Assembly (NCBI GenBank): GCA_020002185.1
Contig: CM034533.1
Span: forward strand, 66,553,612 to 66,617,611
DNA from: Paraescarpia echinospica
Lineage: Eukaryota > Annelida > Polychaeta > Sabellida > Siboglinidae
Direction of reading: 5' to 3'
DNA: 64,000 bases
In this document: positions 12,036 to 23,900 of the stretch, in pieces
Layout of the letters: every line of letters starts with the position of its first letter
Position numbering within the stretch: position 1 is the stretch's first letter
Notes under the pieces: generated by a model
Told to the model about the DNA's origin: nothing
The model's database searches: none
The model's input: only the letters and a program-made list of their open reading frames with translations
Translations under genes and position numbers: made by a program

Positions 12036-13008
12036 TGATATTATAAGTTATATAGATGTAAATTATGTCACATCGTTGTGATCAGACAGCTGTGGTCAGT
12101 GGTGTGCATCCTTATGGGCTCAACATACTGTTAGTTTTCCCACTGGCGACCATGTTAACGTTTCGTGTGATTATAAGAAAACGTGACCTACAAAGTTTCT
12201 TAAACTTCTCATCTGCTGTTATTATCATCTTGTTGACATGCTGGTCGAGTTTAGTCAAAATCTAATATTTATAGCAGTTACAAAATGCCTGTATGTATGA
12301 CACCCGTCAATATTTACAAATGGATGCAGGCAGTAATCCGGCTAAAGTGTCAACTAGCCAAATTGCTGCCAAATATCCTTCCGCTTAGTAAAATCAGCTA
12401 AAAAGACACCATTTTACTGTCAACAGCTTCTACAATCACATCTAGAAATCTGACTACTCAAATGCACTTATGTCAGAGCAAGTGAATATTGTAAAAAGTC
12501 ATTTCTCAAAAATATACTGCACTTTTTTTTGTCTGTACCCAAGCAGGAAGTCTAACAGTGTCCTAACCCCGTATAGTGAGTGTCTACTGGGGCACTTGTC
12601 TCCTAGTATAAATGACTAATGGTCTCAGCGGTAAAGGTAGCGCCACCTAACGAATGGTCGAACAACAATTTGAGCGTGGAGGAGACGCACGAAACGCGCA
12701 GACTAAAGGTCGTCACAAAAATCACATGACCAGGCAGGAGTCACATGGTTCGGCTTGACGTTTCCGTAAAGGCCGGGTTTTGTAAATACGCGGAGCATGC
12801 CGAGTTTAAACTAATTTCTTGAAAGTGGCTCGATGTCAGTTATTGGTAGGTTGGCATAGTACTAATAGTAATACAGCATGATCTAAGTATAAATAAAGGC
12901 AAATCAGAAACATGTAAACGCGTCTACAGCTACGCTACGTAGAAGTCATTGCCTACAGGAGAAGTCACCACGGCATAGACTGGCTAAAAGCAAATGTCTC
13001 ACCTATTT

Positions 13009-14334
13009 ATTTCAAGAATGGTCAAAATACATAGCTTCAAATTATAGGCCCATTTCCCTGACATGCATAGCATCAAAACTAATGGAACATATCTTGGTTA
13101 GTAGTATAATGAAACATGCACATTCACACAACATTCTTTATCATCTTCAACATGGCTTTCACTCCTAAGTATCTTGCGAGACACAGCTTATTCAGTTCAT
13201 ACATGACTTAATTACCCATATGCAATCTGGCACGCAAACGGATGTCATAGTGATGGATTTCTCTAAAGCATTTGATAAGGTCAGCCATAAAAAAACTGAT
13301 TTACAAACTCCATCACTATGGCATCCAAGGCAAAACAAATTCCTGGATTTGATCATTTTTAACAGACAAAACTCAGAGTCATAATAGAGGGCGAAGCCTC
13401 CTCTGAGGTACCCGTAACATCAGGAGTACCACAAGGCTCTGTACTTGGCCCTTGTCTATTCCTCTTTTATATAAATGACATCCCAGACAATATTACATCT
13501 ACAGTTAGACTTTTTGCTGATGACACCATAATGTATATAGCCCTTAAGCCTAAGACAAATACAGCTGTGCTCCAGGAAGATCTTCACAAACTTGGAAAAT
13601 GGGCCATAACCTGGAACATGGAATTCAATCTTCAAAAATGCCATGTCATACCTGTAACAAGAAACAAAACTGTCATTAACAATCAATACATGCTCCATGG
13701 TCAAACACTAGAAACTGTTTCACAGGTAGCATATCTTGGTGTAACCATAACCTCAGATCTCCGGTGGAATGCCCACATAAATAACATTTGTCTAAAAGCA
13801 AATAGATCACTAGGCTTCCTCCGCAGAAATCTCAAAGTTCTGTCAATTCAAATAAAAACTGGCCTACTTCACCTTTGTCAGACCCATCATGGAGAACAGC
13901 TGTACTGTCTGGGATCCCTATACCCTTACACAAATAAACAAACTAGAAATGATTCAACGCCGTGCAGCCCGATATATGTCTTATATCGCCACCACAATAC
14001 CTCCAGTGTAACAGACATGCTCCAGACATTAGGATGGAGATCCTATCAGACAGAAGAACCGATGCAAAACTATGTATGATGTACAAGATAGCAAATGGCC
14101 TAGTGGGTAATTGGTATACCAGCAAACCAATACCTTATTCCTGTAAATATAGTCACTAGAAAACAACATTCCTTATCTTACCTTATCCCTCACTCCAGAT
14201 GCAACTACCACTTGTATTCTTTTTTCCCCAGTACCATTCGACTTTGGAATTCCCTCACTCAATATATTGTAAATCAAAAAAGCCTGGATGCGTTTAAAAG
14301 CAACATCCAGACTTTGCACTACCCCATGTTTTAG
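13009..14334 (+). pseudogene. Jockey/CR1-like LINE reverse transcriptase remnant
   Basis: Reading across several frames gives the ordered reverse-transcriptase landmarks of a non-LTR retrotransposon. These are NYRPISLTCI (13042 on), HGFHS with an in-frame stop, DVIVMDFSKAFDKVSHK (13243 on), SGVPQGSVLGP (13420 on) and the catalytic LFADDT (13510 on), then a thumb region with QVAYLGVTITSDLRW. The longest intact part is 13531-14079. The end near 14334 fits a DAFKSNI-type LINE C-terminus. Stops and frameshifts show it is dead. The endonuclease part is missing, so the copy is 5'-truncated. Confidence 0.85.
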
Positions 14335-17300
14335 ATGTTAACAAGTTCTTCTGCACGTATTTCTGTTTATTTACACAATAATTTGTGTTCTTATATATTG
14401 CACTCTAAAAACAAACAAAAAATTTCCTGTTCGCCTGCCATGCCACGCACCGCCTGTATCCTCTGCATGTTGAGGGTAGGCGTGTATTGGAAGAGGAAGA
14501 AGAAGACGTACTGCCGCGCACGGAAACGGAATGGATGCAATCGGGGAGTGCACACTAACCAAAACATTTGAGATTATGTCTTTCTGTTATAACGATACAT
14601 GCTAATTACTTAATTAAACATTCCGTATACATGCATTGAACATAATTTGAACCGGTTCTAACAGTTAGTATTAGTGATGTGTCAAGTTCATCGTTCGTCT
14701 TGACTATTGCTATTGTAATTTGTGTGGGTTACATATCCTAAATTCCGTAGGCGTAATCTTTTGTGTCATTTGTTATTTTCTGTTTTATTGCATCGATTAA
14801 GGTTCATGTTAAGCCGACAGTAGCAATGAGTAAAGGTGGTTGGCATGTCATAATTCAATGTAAACGTCTTAGGTTTTAGAAAAACAGCGACAACACAGCC
14901 TTGTCACGGAATTACGCGATGCACGAACTTGGATCACTAGTATTATTGAGTTGATCGATCCAGTAATGCATTGTAAAATGACACATGTACCAAAATAAGT
15001 ACTGACTCAGGTAGAGTAGTTATTCCTTGGTTCAATCGCCCCACCGTTTTTTTTATTTAGTTTTGCTCTTTCTGTAAATAATTTACACTCTTTCCAACGT
15101 ATGAAATATAATAAACATTAGGAAAATATTCATGTTTTGGAACATGGGTAGCAAATCTAATATGCATCAGATATGTCAACAGTTTGTTTCCAGAACATAT
15201 ATCAGGGGTAGATGTGGTACGAGAAGAGACAAAAGAACAGAACAAGGTGGACACGTTCACTGAATAACATTCATAGATGTTGCATGTTACAGTTGATCAA
15301 TACAGACATTTTAATAACCACTTTATCCTGTTTGTAAGAGGTCGACCAACTTGAATGTACGGGACCAAAGTGTCTTGCATAACACAACCATTTATAGAGC
15401 CAATATATGTGTTGTTGATGGAAATATTGACAATATGACGCTGTTATAATGCAATTAATCTTGTGACATGGAAGACAGGAATTGGGTAGGAGATGAATCA
15501 TTCCAGACAGAATGATTTCATAGGAACCTTCAGCATATATCCACTAGACTGGATTTATGACCAGTTGTCTTGCATGAGTTTCACTCTGCAAAGCCCTAAC
15601 TGTTATACTTGTAAATTGACATATTAAATGCTGCTGGCTGGATCACTCCTTCGGGATTCACTGGTTGAGGCTAGGCGTGTATTGGAAGAAGCATACGGTT
15701 ATTCACTACTCTAAATGGTCTTAGCCTTGGCTTGACCTAGGTCGGGTACTCCGTCTCCGGTGAACTCCAAACAGCCCAATCTTGGGCTAACGCAGGAGTT
15801 TGTGGTGTTTGTGCATATGCGCTGTGAGTTGCTTAAATGAAAAAATTATTTAAGGGAAGTTAAGGTGATTGGGTGTGCTGAATGAAAGGTTCATGATGGC
15901 TGATGGTCGTAGGTAAGAAGTCACTGACAGTGACACTGGTCAATTGTGCCACCCCGACCCTGTCACCTGTGGCTGTGCCTGAGCTGTTATAACTATGTCT
16001 ATGGTATGGGTACCGGCTACAGCGCAGTAATTTACGACGTATAGGTTTACTAGGATTTAGACAATAGGGGTAAGACCACATTAAGGATTTGTCCGCCATT
16101 ACCGAAAAAGTGCCCTTGAAAATACTGTTTTGGTGTAATGTGTGAATTTTTTCAAGCACTTTGACATGGAACATGTTAGTCCAGTGAATACTGAATGTAC
16201 TACTGCATTAGATCTTTCACGTGGTAGCAATAAATATATGGTAGTCGCTTGCGTATTCGCACTGTAGCTATTTTGCAGAACACACCAACATTTCTAAATT
16301 TGTCACCAGATTGGGGCGAAATTGAGGGGTGTCAGGTTTGGGTGGATTTTTCTGAAAAATGAGGTATGAAAATTTCATGAATTTTCCACAGCACTTGTGT
16401 CAATGGAGGTTAAATATGCTGTGAAATTTTCAAAAAAATCGTATGAAAAATTTTGCAGGAAATGAAGGAAACATTATAATGACCATCTATGTAAAATCTA
16501 AATGTGGTCTTACCCCAATAATATATTATGACGAGGTGGTGCCCTGCATTTTTTCTTCAGGCCTGTATGCATGTTGACCGGATAAAGTTAAACTCGGATA
16601 GCCGCTATCCGCGGATAGCTATTCGCGTTTAACTTTTGTTCCCAATTCGTATGCAGAAGTCAACTACGGCCGTGGATATCTATCCGGTCATGTTCAGCCA
16701 TGTAAGGTAGTTTTGGCAATGTCAAGAACTTGAGTAAAATGAAATCGACAACATGTACCGGGTCGCTGTTCGACTCACTGCAGAAAGAGTGCTATAAAAT
16801 CTCGCAAGATGTAGCCGCTGATCTCTGTGTATGACTAACGAGAATTGAGCGTGACTTCCCAAAGCAATTACGTAATTTGCATCAACATATCTTTTTCATT
16901 GATTATAACCGCTAGCACAGTAAACGCTATTACCAAACTTTTCATATGCCGTTGTGTTTTCGTACGGAAACTAAGTATTTAATTAAAACCAACTTTTCTG
17001 ACAATTTATTTGACACAAATAAGTGATCAGGAGTTAAATGTGGATATCTTTCACAAAAATTTCTTCACAGTTTTATGAAAACGGCATGTTTATGTTATTG
17101 ACACGATCGGCGACAAGACCAATATACATTAACAGTGCGAGTGATTTATTGTTGAAAACAGCATATTTTACGCATATATATATATATATGGCCTTAACTG
17201 GTCAGCGATGAGTATTGTTTTAAAACTAACATTAAAATATGTTTTTATAACACAGTGTACATCCCACTGAGCAACCATGGTCGGAATGACCCCTAAATGT

Positions 17301-17978
17301 TGTGATTTTTTTATAACATTAAATTTTATGATCTGCACCTTGGACATACAGTGGACATGTATTCGTGATATCAAGGTTTATTTGGTGTTGTTTTCATCTG
17401 GCAGCTTTTATCTATTTATCGACAACATAGTAGTTTTAAATTGTTCCGGTGACTACACGGACACCATTGTCACCAGTAACACACATACGCGGACATTATT
17501 ATATTTGATTATATCCCTTCCTCTTGTCGTTGACAAATTCATGCTCATTCTCTGACAAAGCTTGACAGTTGAATTCGAATTTGTGTTCCATCAATATGTT
17601 GGGCGCAGTTACTAGATCTGCGCAATCTGCAGATGTGCTGGGTTGTGCTGCGCAAACCTTGGATCTAACACAGTTGTGTTTAGATTTACAGATGGCACAA
17701 ATTCATCGGTTGCGTCTTTTAAAACAGTGTTACTAGTAGAAGAGTAACCAGGCAATGCCCCGGGTGTAGTCTGCCTCATATTTAACAATAAATAAAAACT
17801 ATAGAAGATATTTCTACAAATTAGGTATATCAGTGGGATCCAAAAAGGTACAAAACTACATTTCACAGATTTCAACTTTCTACCCACCTTGCTGTGGCAG
17901 GTCACATATGAGAAGTTTGCTGTTTCAGAGGTGGTCACATGACTGACGTCATGTGTCAGAGTGACGTCATCAGCTGGC
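14335..17978. other. Spacer upstream of the SLC18B1-like gene
   Basis: No convincing coding region. Short similarities occur internally (a GGCGTGTATTGGAAGA stretch at 14480 and 15673). A nested inverted repeat sits at 16563-16699 and a short TA run near 17175. The promoter of the downstream gene should lie toward 17978, but no core element can be assigned. Confidence 0.4.
16563..16699. repeat. Nested inverted repeat (hairpin or MITE remnant)
   Basis: An inner stem pairs GTTAAACTCGGATAGC with GCTATTCGCGTTTAAC around the palindromic centre CGCTATCCGCG. An outer arm pairs TGACCGGATA with TATCCGGTCA. This could be a small foldback element or a MITE. Confidence 0.5.
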
Positions 17979-20900
17979 ATGCCACAGAAAGACGATGACA
18001 GGTTGTTTGGTGCCATCGCAGCCATTCCACATGATACCCAGCTTAAGGAGGACTTCATTTCTTCCAGTCAACGACACAACTCCATTACACTGCCAACAGA
18101 TGGCAGCACTGTGTCACTGCCGCAGAAAGACTCACTTTCATATGATGCACCAACAGACCGAGAAGTATTGATGCCTCCAGATGTCAGCACGGTGTCTCCG
18201 TTCTCACTGTGGAACTCGTCAACGAGACAGAAGTTGTTGTTGCTTGCCCTTGCACTTGTTGACCTCACGTCAAACATGTGTCTGTCCGTGCTCGCTCCGT
18301 TCTTCCCTGACGAGGTACCATCTCTTTATCACTTTATAGTAAACCACCTTGAGCACATCAAACATGTGTCTGTCTCCTTTTATCTTAGCAAGGTACCATC
18401 TCTTTTGTGTGTCTGCTCCATTCTTGATGACGATGTATCATCTCTTTATCACTTTATAGTAAACCACTGATAGTTTAATTATAAAGTGCATCCTTTTGTG
18501 AAATAACTTCATTTACTTTGATTGTTAGACTGAGTAACTATTAAAAGTCCGAATACCTGTATGCTAAACATCTAGAGCTTTCACACGATTTTGATTGAAC
18601 CCGATAACGAAATGTGTAGTTTGTCTGATGACATCACCAGATCAATGTGTAGTTTGTCTGATGACGTCACCAGATCAGCAAAACGAGAAATTGTAGAAAT
18701 GAAGTACCACGTGTTAGACTTGTAGTGGATATGTTCAATTTTGTTTCTTGAAAAATACTCATATTTACGCATTACATCATTGTAATATTTACTGACGTAC
18801 GCAGTACACGCCCCTTTGTGTTGAATGTGAAGATATTGTTTGCTTCCAGGCAGCCAAGAAGGGGGTTAGTGACACTACGAGTGGGGTGATATTTGGGGTG
18901 TTTGCCCTAGTTCAGTTCATCACATCTCCAATCTTTAGCAAACTGGTAAGATGTTTATTAGTGATAAAAAACTGATTATTTTAAGTTATGCTGCATTTAA
19001 TGAATTAATTTGCTAATGTTATGAAATGGAATATGAAAAAACAAAAAGATTGGTGCTAACAAATATTGATTTATTAAAATCCCTTTAATATCCCTCATGG
19101 AGAACACTGACCCTACTAGTTGACTATCAGTAACCCTTTAACCTAAGCCATTTTTTTAAAGTCCTGTTTCCCCATGCAAATCCTGACCAGATTTAAAAAA
19201 CAATTTAGCGTCAGTGTGATGCTACATTAATAAAATATGTTTAATATAATAATGTAATTTCTTTTGCGCTTAAATCCTCGGAAACCAAGCTCAGATAATA
19301 TTTTCTAAAACTACCTACAGGAGGCCAAGACTTGATTATGTGGCATGACATAGCTATTGTTTACTGGGTTTGGCAGACTTGGGGACTGTCGGGGAAAGTA
19401 ACGTATTGTGACATTCCTTTCAGCTGCCTATTGTTGGAGCAAGATTCCTTCTTCTCGCCGGCCAATTCTTTGGAGGTGGATGCATACTTCTCTTTGGGTA
19501 AGTGACATCAGTCTAGTCCTCAGGTGGTAGTATTTACCAGTCTTTGGAGGTGGATGCATACTTCTATTTGGGTAAGTGACACCAGTCTAGTCCTCAGGTG
19601 GTAGTATTTATCAGTTCTTTGATGGTGGATGCACATTTCTCTTTGGGTAAGTGACATCAGTCTAGTCCTCAGATGGTAGTATTTACCAGTTCTTTGGAGG
19701 TGGATGCATACTTCTATTTGGGTAAGTGACACCAGTCTAGTCCTCAGGTGATAGTATTTACCAGTTCTTTGGAGGTGGATGCATACTTCTCTTTGGGTAA
19801 GTGACATCAGTCTAGTCCTCAGGTGGTAGTATTTACCAGTTCTTTGGAGGTGGATGCATACTTCTATTTGGGTAAGTGACACAAGTCTAGTCCTCAGGTG
19901 GTAGTTTTTACCAGTTCTTTGGAGGTGGATGCATACTTCTCTTTGGGTGACATCAGTCTAGTCCTCAGATGGTAGTATTTACCAGTTTTTTGGAGGTGGA
20001 TGCATACTTCTATTTGGGTAAGTGACACCAGTCTAGTCCTCTGATGGTAGTATTTACCAGTTCTTTGGAGGTGGATGCATACTTCTATTTGAGTAAGTGA
20101 CACCAGTCTACTCCTCAGGTGATAGTATTTACCAGTTCTTTGGTGGTGGATGCACATTTCTCTTTGGGTAAGTGACATCAGTGTAGTCGTCAGGTGGTAG
20201 TATTTACCAGTTCTTTGGAGGTGGATGCATACTTCTATTTGGGTAAGTGACACCAGTCTAGTCCTCAGGTGGTAGTATTTACCAGTTCTTTGGAGGTGGA
20301 TGCATACTTCTCTTTGGGTGACATCAGTCTAGACCTCAGATGGTAGTATTTACCAGTTCTTTGGAGGTGGATCCATACTTCTATTTGGGTAAGTAACACC
20401 AGTCTAGTCCTCAGGTGGTAGTATTTACCAGTTCTTTGGAGGTGGATGCACATTTCTCTTTGGGTAAGTGACATCAGTCTAGTCCTCAAATGGTAGTATT
20501 TACCAGTTCTTTGGAGGTGGATGCATACTTCTATTTGAGTAAGTGACACCAGTCTAGTCCTCAGGTGGTAGTATTTACCTATTATACTTTTCTTTGGGTA
20601 AGTGACACCAGTCTAGTCTTCAGGTGGTAGTATTTACCAGTTCTTTGGTGATGGATGCATACTTTTCTTTGGATAAGTGACACCAGTCTAGTCCTCAGGT
20701 GGTAGTATTTACCTATTATACTTCTCTTTGGGTAAGTGACACCAGTCTAGTCTTCAGGTGGTAGTATTTACCAGTTCTTTGGTGATGGATGCATACTTTT
20801 CTTTGGATAAATGACACCAGTCTAGTCCTCAGGTGGTAGTATTTACCAGTTCTTTGGTGGTGGATGCATAGTTTTCTTTGGGTAAGTAACACCAGTCTAG

Positions 20901-23900
20901 TCGTCAGGTGGTAGGATTTACCAGTTCTTTGGTGGTGGATGCATAGTTCTATTTGGGTAGGTGACACCAGTCTAGTCCTCAGTTGGTAGTATTTACCAGT
21001 TCTTTGGTGGTGGATGCATACTTCTATTTGGGTAAGTGACACCAGTCTAGTCCTCAGATGGTAGTATTTACCAGTTCTTTGGAGGTGGATGCATACTTCT
21101 ATTTGGGTAAGTGACACCAGTCTAGTCCTCAGGTGAAAGTATTTACCAGTTCTTTGGTGGTGGATTCACATTTCTCTTTGGGTAAGTGACATCAGTCTAG
21201 TCCTCAGGTGGTAGTATTTACCAGTTCTTTGGAGGTGGATGCATACTTCTCTTTGGGTAAGTGACATCAGTCTAGTCCTCAGGTGGTAGTATTTACCAGT
21301 TCTTTGGAGGTGGATGCATACTTCTATTTAGGTAAGTGACACCAGTCTAGTCCTCGGGTGGTAGTATTTACCAGTTCTTTGGTGGTGGATGCACATTTCT
21401 CTATGGGTAAGTGACATCAGTCTAGTCCTCAAATGGTAGTATTTACCAGTTCTTTGGAGGTGGATGCATACTTCTATTTGGGTAAGTGACTGCAGTCTAG
21501 TCCTCAGGTAGTAGTATTTACCTATTATACTTTTCTTTGGGTAAGTGACACCAGTGTAGTCTTCAGGTGGTAGTATTTACCAGTTCTTTGGTGATGGATG
21601 CATACTTTTCTTTGGGTAAGTGACACCAGTCTTGTCCTCAGCTGGTTGTATTTACCAGTTCTTTGGTGATGGATGCATACTTCTCTTTGGGTATGTGACA
21701 CAAGTCTTGTCCTCAGCTGGTAGTATTTACCAGTTCTTTGGTGGTGGATGTGTTTTCCACTTTGCGTAAGTGACACCAGTCTTGTCCTCAGCTGGTAGTA
21801 TTTACCAGTTCTTTTGTGGTGGATGTGTCTTCCACTTTGCGTAAGTGACACCAGTCTTGTCCTCAGCTGGTAGTATTTACCAGTTCTTTGGTGGTGGATG
21901 TGTCTTCCACTTAGCCTAAGTGAGCAGGTTGTGTATATGACACGTTTTGACTATGACAAGTTGTGACAAGGGTGATTCTGTCCTTCATACCTTATGGTGA
22001 CCAGTTTAAAATGGAAATAACCTTTGAATGGGCAAAACATTAGAAATTACAAAACAATTTAATGATTCGCTCAACAGAGGTATTAATCCATTGCATTAAT
22101 TTAACATTTAATTCAACAGTGAAAACACAATTGAACACACTGATGACAGCCATTTTGTTGTTAGACATTTTGATCGAAGGATATTTCCATTTACAGGTAA
22201 GGCAGGCAGTGAATCTCGGTACAGCTCTGCTAGCGTCAATGTGTTTACATGTTAACGTGAATGTTGTGGCTTGCAGTACCCTAGATTACATTCCCAGCAG
22301 CGATGAGAACACAACACTGTTTACCGTCATGTGTTTTGTGGTGCGGTGCTTTGCTGCGACTGGATGTTCAGCGTCCAACACCGCCAGCTTCGTAATCACA
22401 GCCAAAGCCTTCCCCAATAACGTTGCCACTGTCTTTGGGATTCTGGAGATGGCTGCTGGTCTCGGCTTCATGATTGGACCAGGTGTAGGAGGTGTCCTCT
22501 TTCAGGTGGGTCCAGCAATTTTATAAGTGAACCAGCTTTTATAAACATGTATCTTTACATCATGTACAGCTAGGTGCCCAGTGACGCATGAAGTTGGTTG
22601 TGACTGCATATCCACTGTCACATTTTAGGTATCCACTAAATGTCCATCTAATCATTGAAGCACAGCATCCAGTTACCTTTGTGTCTCTAGACGGGTTAAC
22701 CCAGTTGATGTATGTTATAACTTGTAATGTTGTATCAATTAGCCTGTTTAAAAAAATCTTGACAAATACTTGTCAAGCAAGACTTTATCATGTGATGTTG
22801 AAATACTACTGAATATCTGAACTGCATGTTGAAGACTGTAATAGAAGATGAAGAAGATGTATAATCACATTATTGAGGAGCCAAATGAACTCTATAATCA
22901 GAAACACCCATCAACCAGTGGATTGGTTTAATTTAGATTTTGTGAAACCTTACTTCCATTTTCAGATCTCCGGGTTTGCGCTGCCTTTCGTGTGTCTGGG
23001 GGCTCTCATGATGTTGTCTACGCCTGTGTGTGCGTTGTGTCTCCAGCAACAACAGTTTGGTTAGTTTATGTTGCTACATGCACTTGTGGTGTGTGTGCGC
23101 GTGCATGTGTGTGTGTGTGTGTATGAGTGTTTGTGTGTGTGCGCACAGGCACATGCGGGTGTGCATGTTTGTGCTTGATGTCACCAGCACCAACAGTTAG
23201 ATAATTACATACAGAGAACACCTTTCCCAAACCTCTTGTACAACCATGCATAGTGGATAGAGGATAAAACATGGACATTGTTAGCATATTCCACTGAACT
23301 TGATTGTGTATCTACAGAAATACATGTAAACATGCACAACTAATCACGCATTTGTGAAAGCAGACATATTGTGCGTGTTCACTGTCGGTGGTTGCACTAT
23401 GTTTCCCCAGGAGACATCCACAGTCTGGCCACAGTGCGTCTGCCCAGTCTCCTGCGGGTTCCCGCGGTCCTCGTTGTGTGCCTTGCAGTCACACTTGGCG
23501 CCCTCGTGTGGTCCGTCATTGAACCAATACTGGAGCCCCACCTGGTGGTGGTGAGTAGACTTTTCATTATCAGCCAACAAGGTTCGTACAGGGGAGGGAA
23601 ATTCTTGAATAGCATGGAATTTCATTAGTTAAAAATCAAGGCCTGCAATTTTCTAAATGGCACGGAAAAGCCTGAAATTCCATAAAATTCAGTACTCTGC
23701 CTATGGAGGGTGCCACTGTAGAATCAAGTTTTAAAAGATAAAAAATACTGTAATGGTGGATTATAACTGCTGCCCTTGATTTTTTTCATGGGTTCGTTAA
23801 GCTAGTACAGGTATAGTGTAATTATTCTTAAAATGTATGTTTAGTGTAATTATTATGCATACATGTAAGTCGGTTTTGGCATGGAGTTTTAAAGAAAACA

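Larger units (their letters stand above)
1..12575. repeat. Upstream copy of a tandem segmental duplication
   Basis: This segment is collinear with 30305-36880 at high similarity. Both begin in the last intron of an SLC18B1-like gene, pass through a 45-bp minisatellite and the terminal coding exon, and run into the 3' flank. The similarity ends near 12570 and 36880. The left end lies outside the window because position 1 already matches 30306. This copy additionally carries a 5.4-kb transposon (386-5801), and a 1.5-kb unit that is single downstream is doubled here (about 9025-10560 and 10568-12035). Confidence 0.85.

Noticed and set aside
12065..12265. 66-codon ORF nearly identical in both duplicates
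   Set aside because: Only three differences in 204 bases, but neighbouring non-coding sequence is about as similar, so there is no evidence of constraint. It lacks a family resemblance.
17612..18058. 148-codon minus-strand ORF over the start of the transporter gene
   Set aside because: It is antisense to exon 1, with no recognisable domain. Exon 1 is supported by phase and family resemblance.
19466..21915. CRISPR-like regular array
   Set aside because: Units are contiguous with no unique spacers, the genome is eukaryotic, and the unit is derived from the adjoining exon.
22062..22276. In-frame open extension of exon 4 into intron 3
   Set aside because: The TTGCAG acceptor at 22276 gives the phase match and family alignment. 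The extension is open by chance or a rare retained form.
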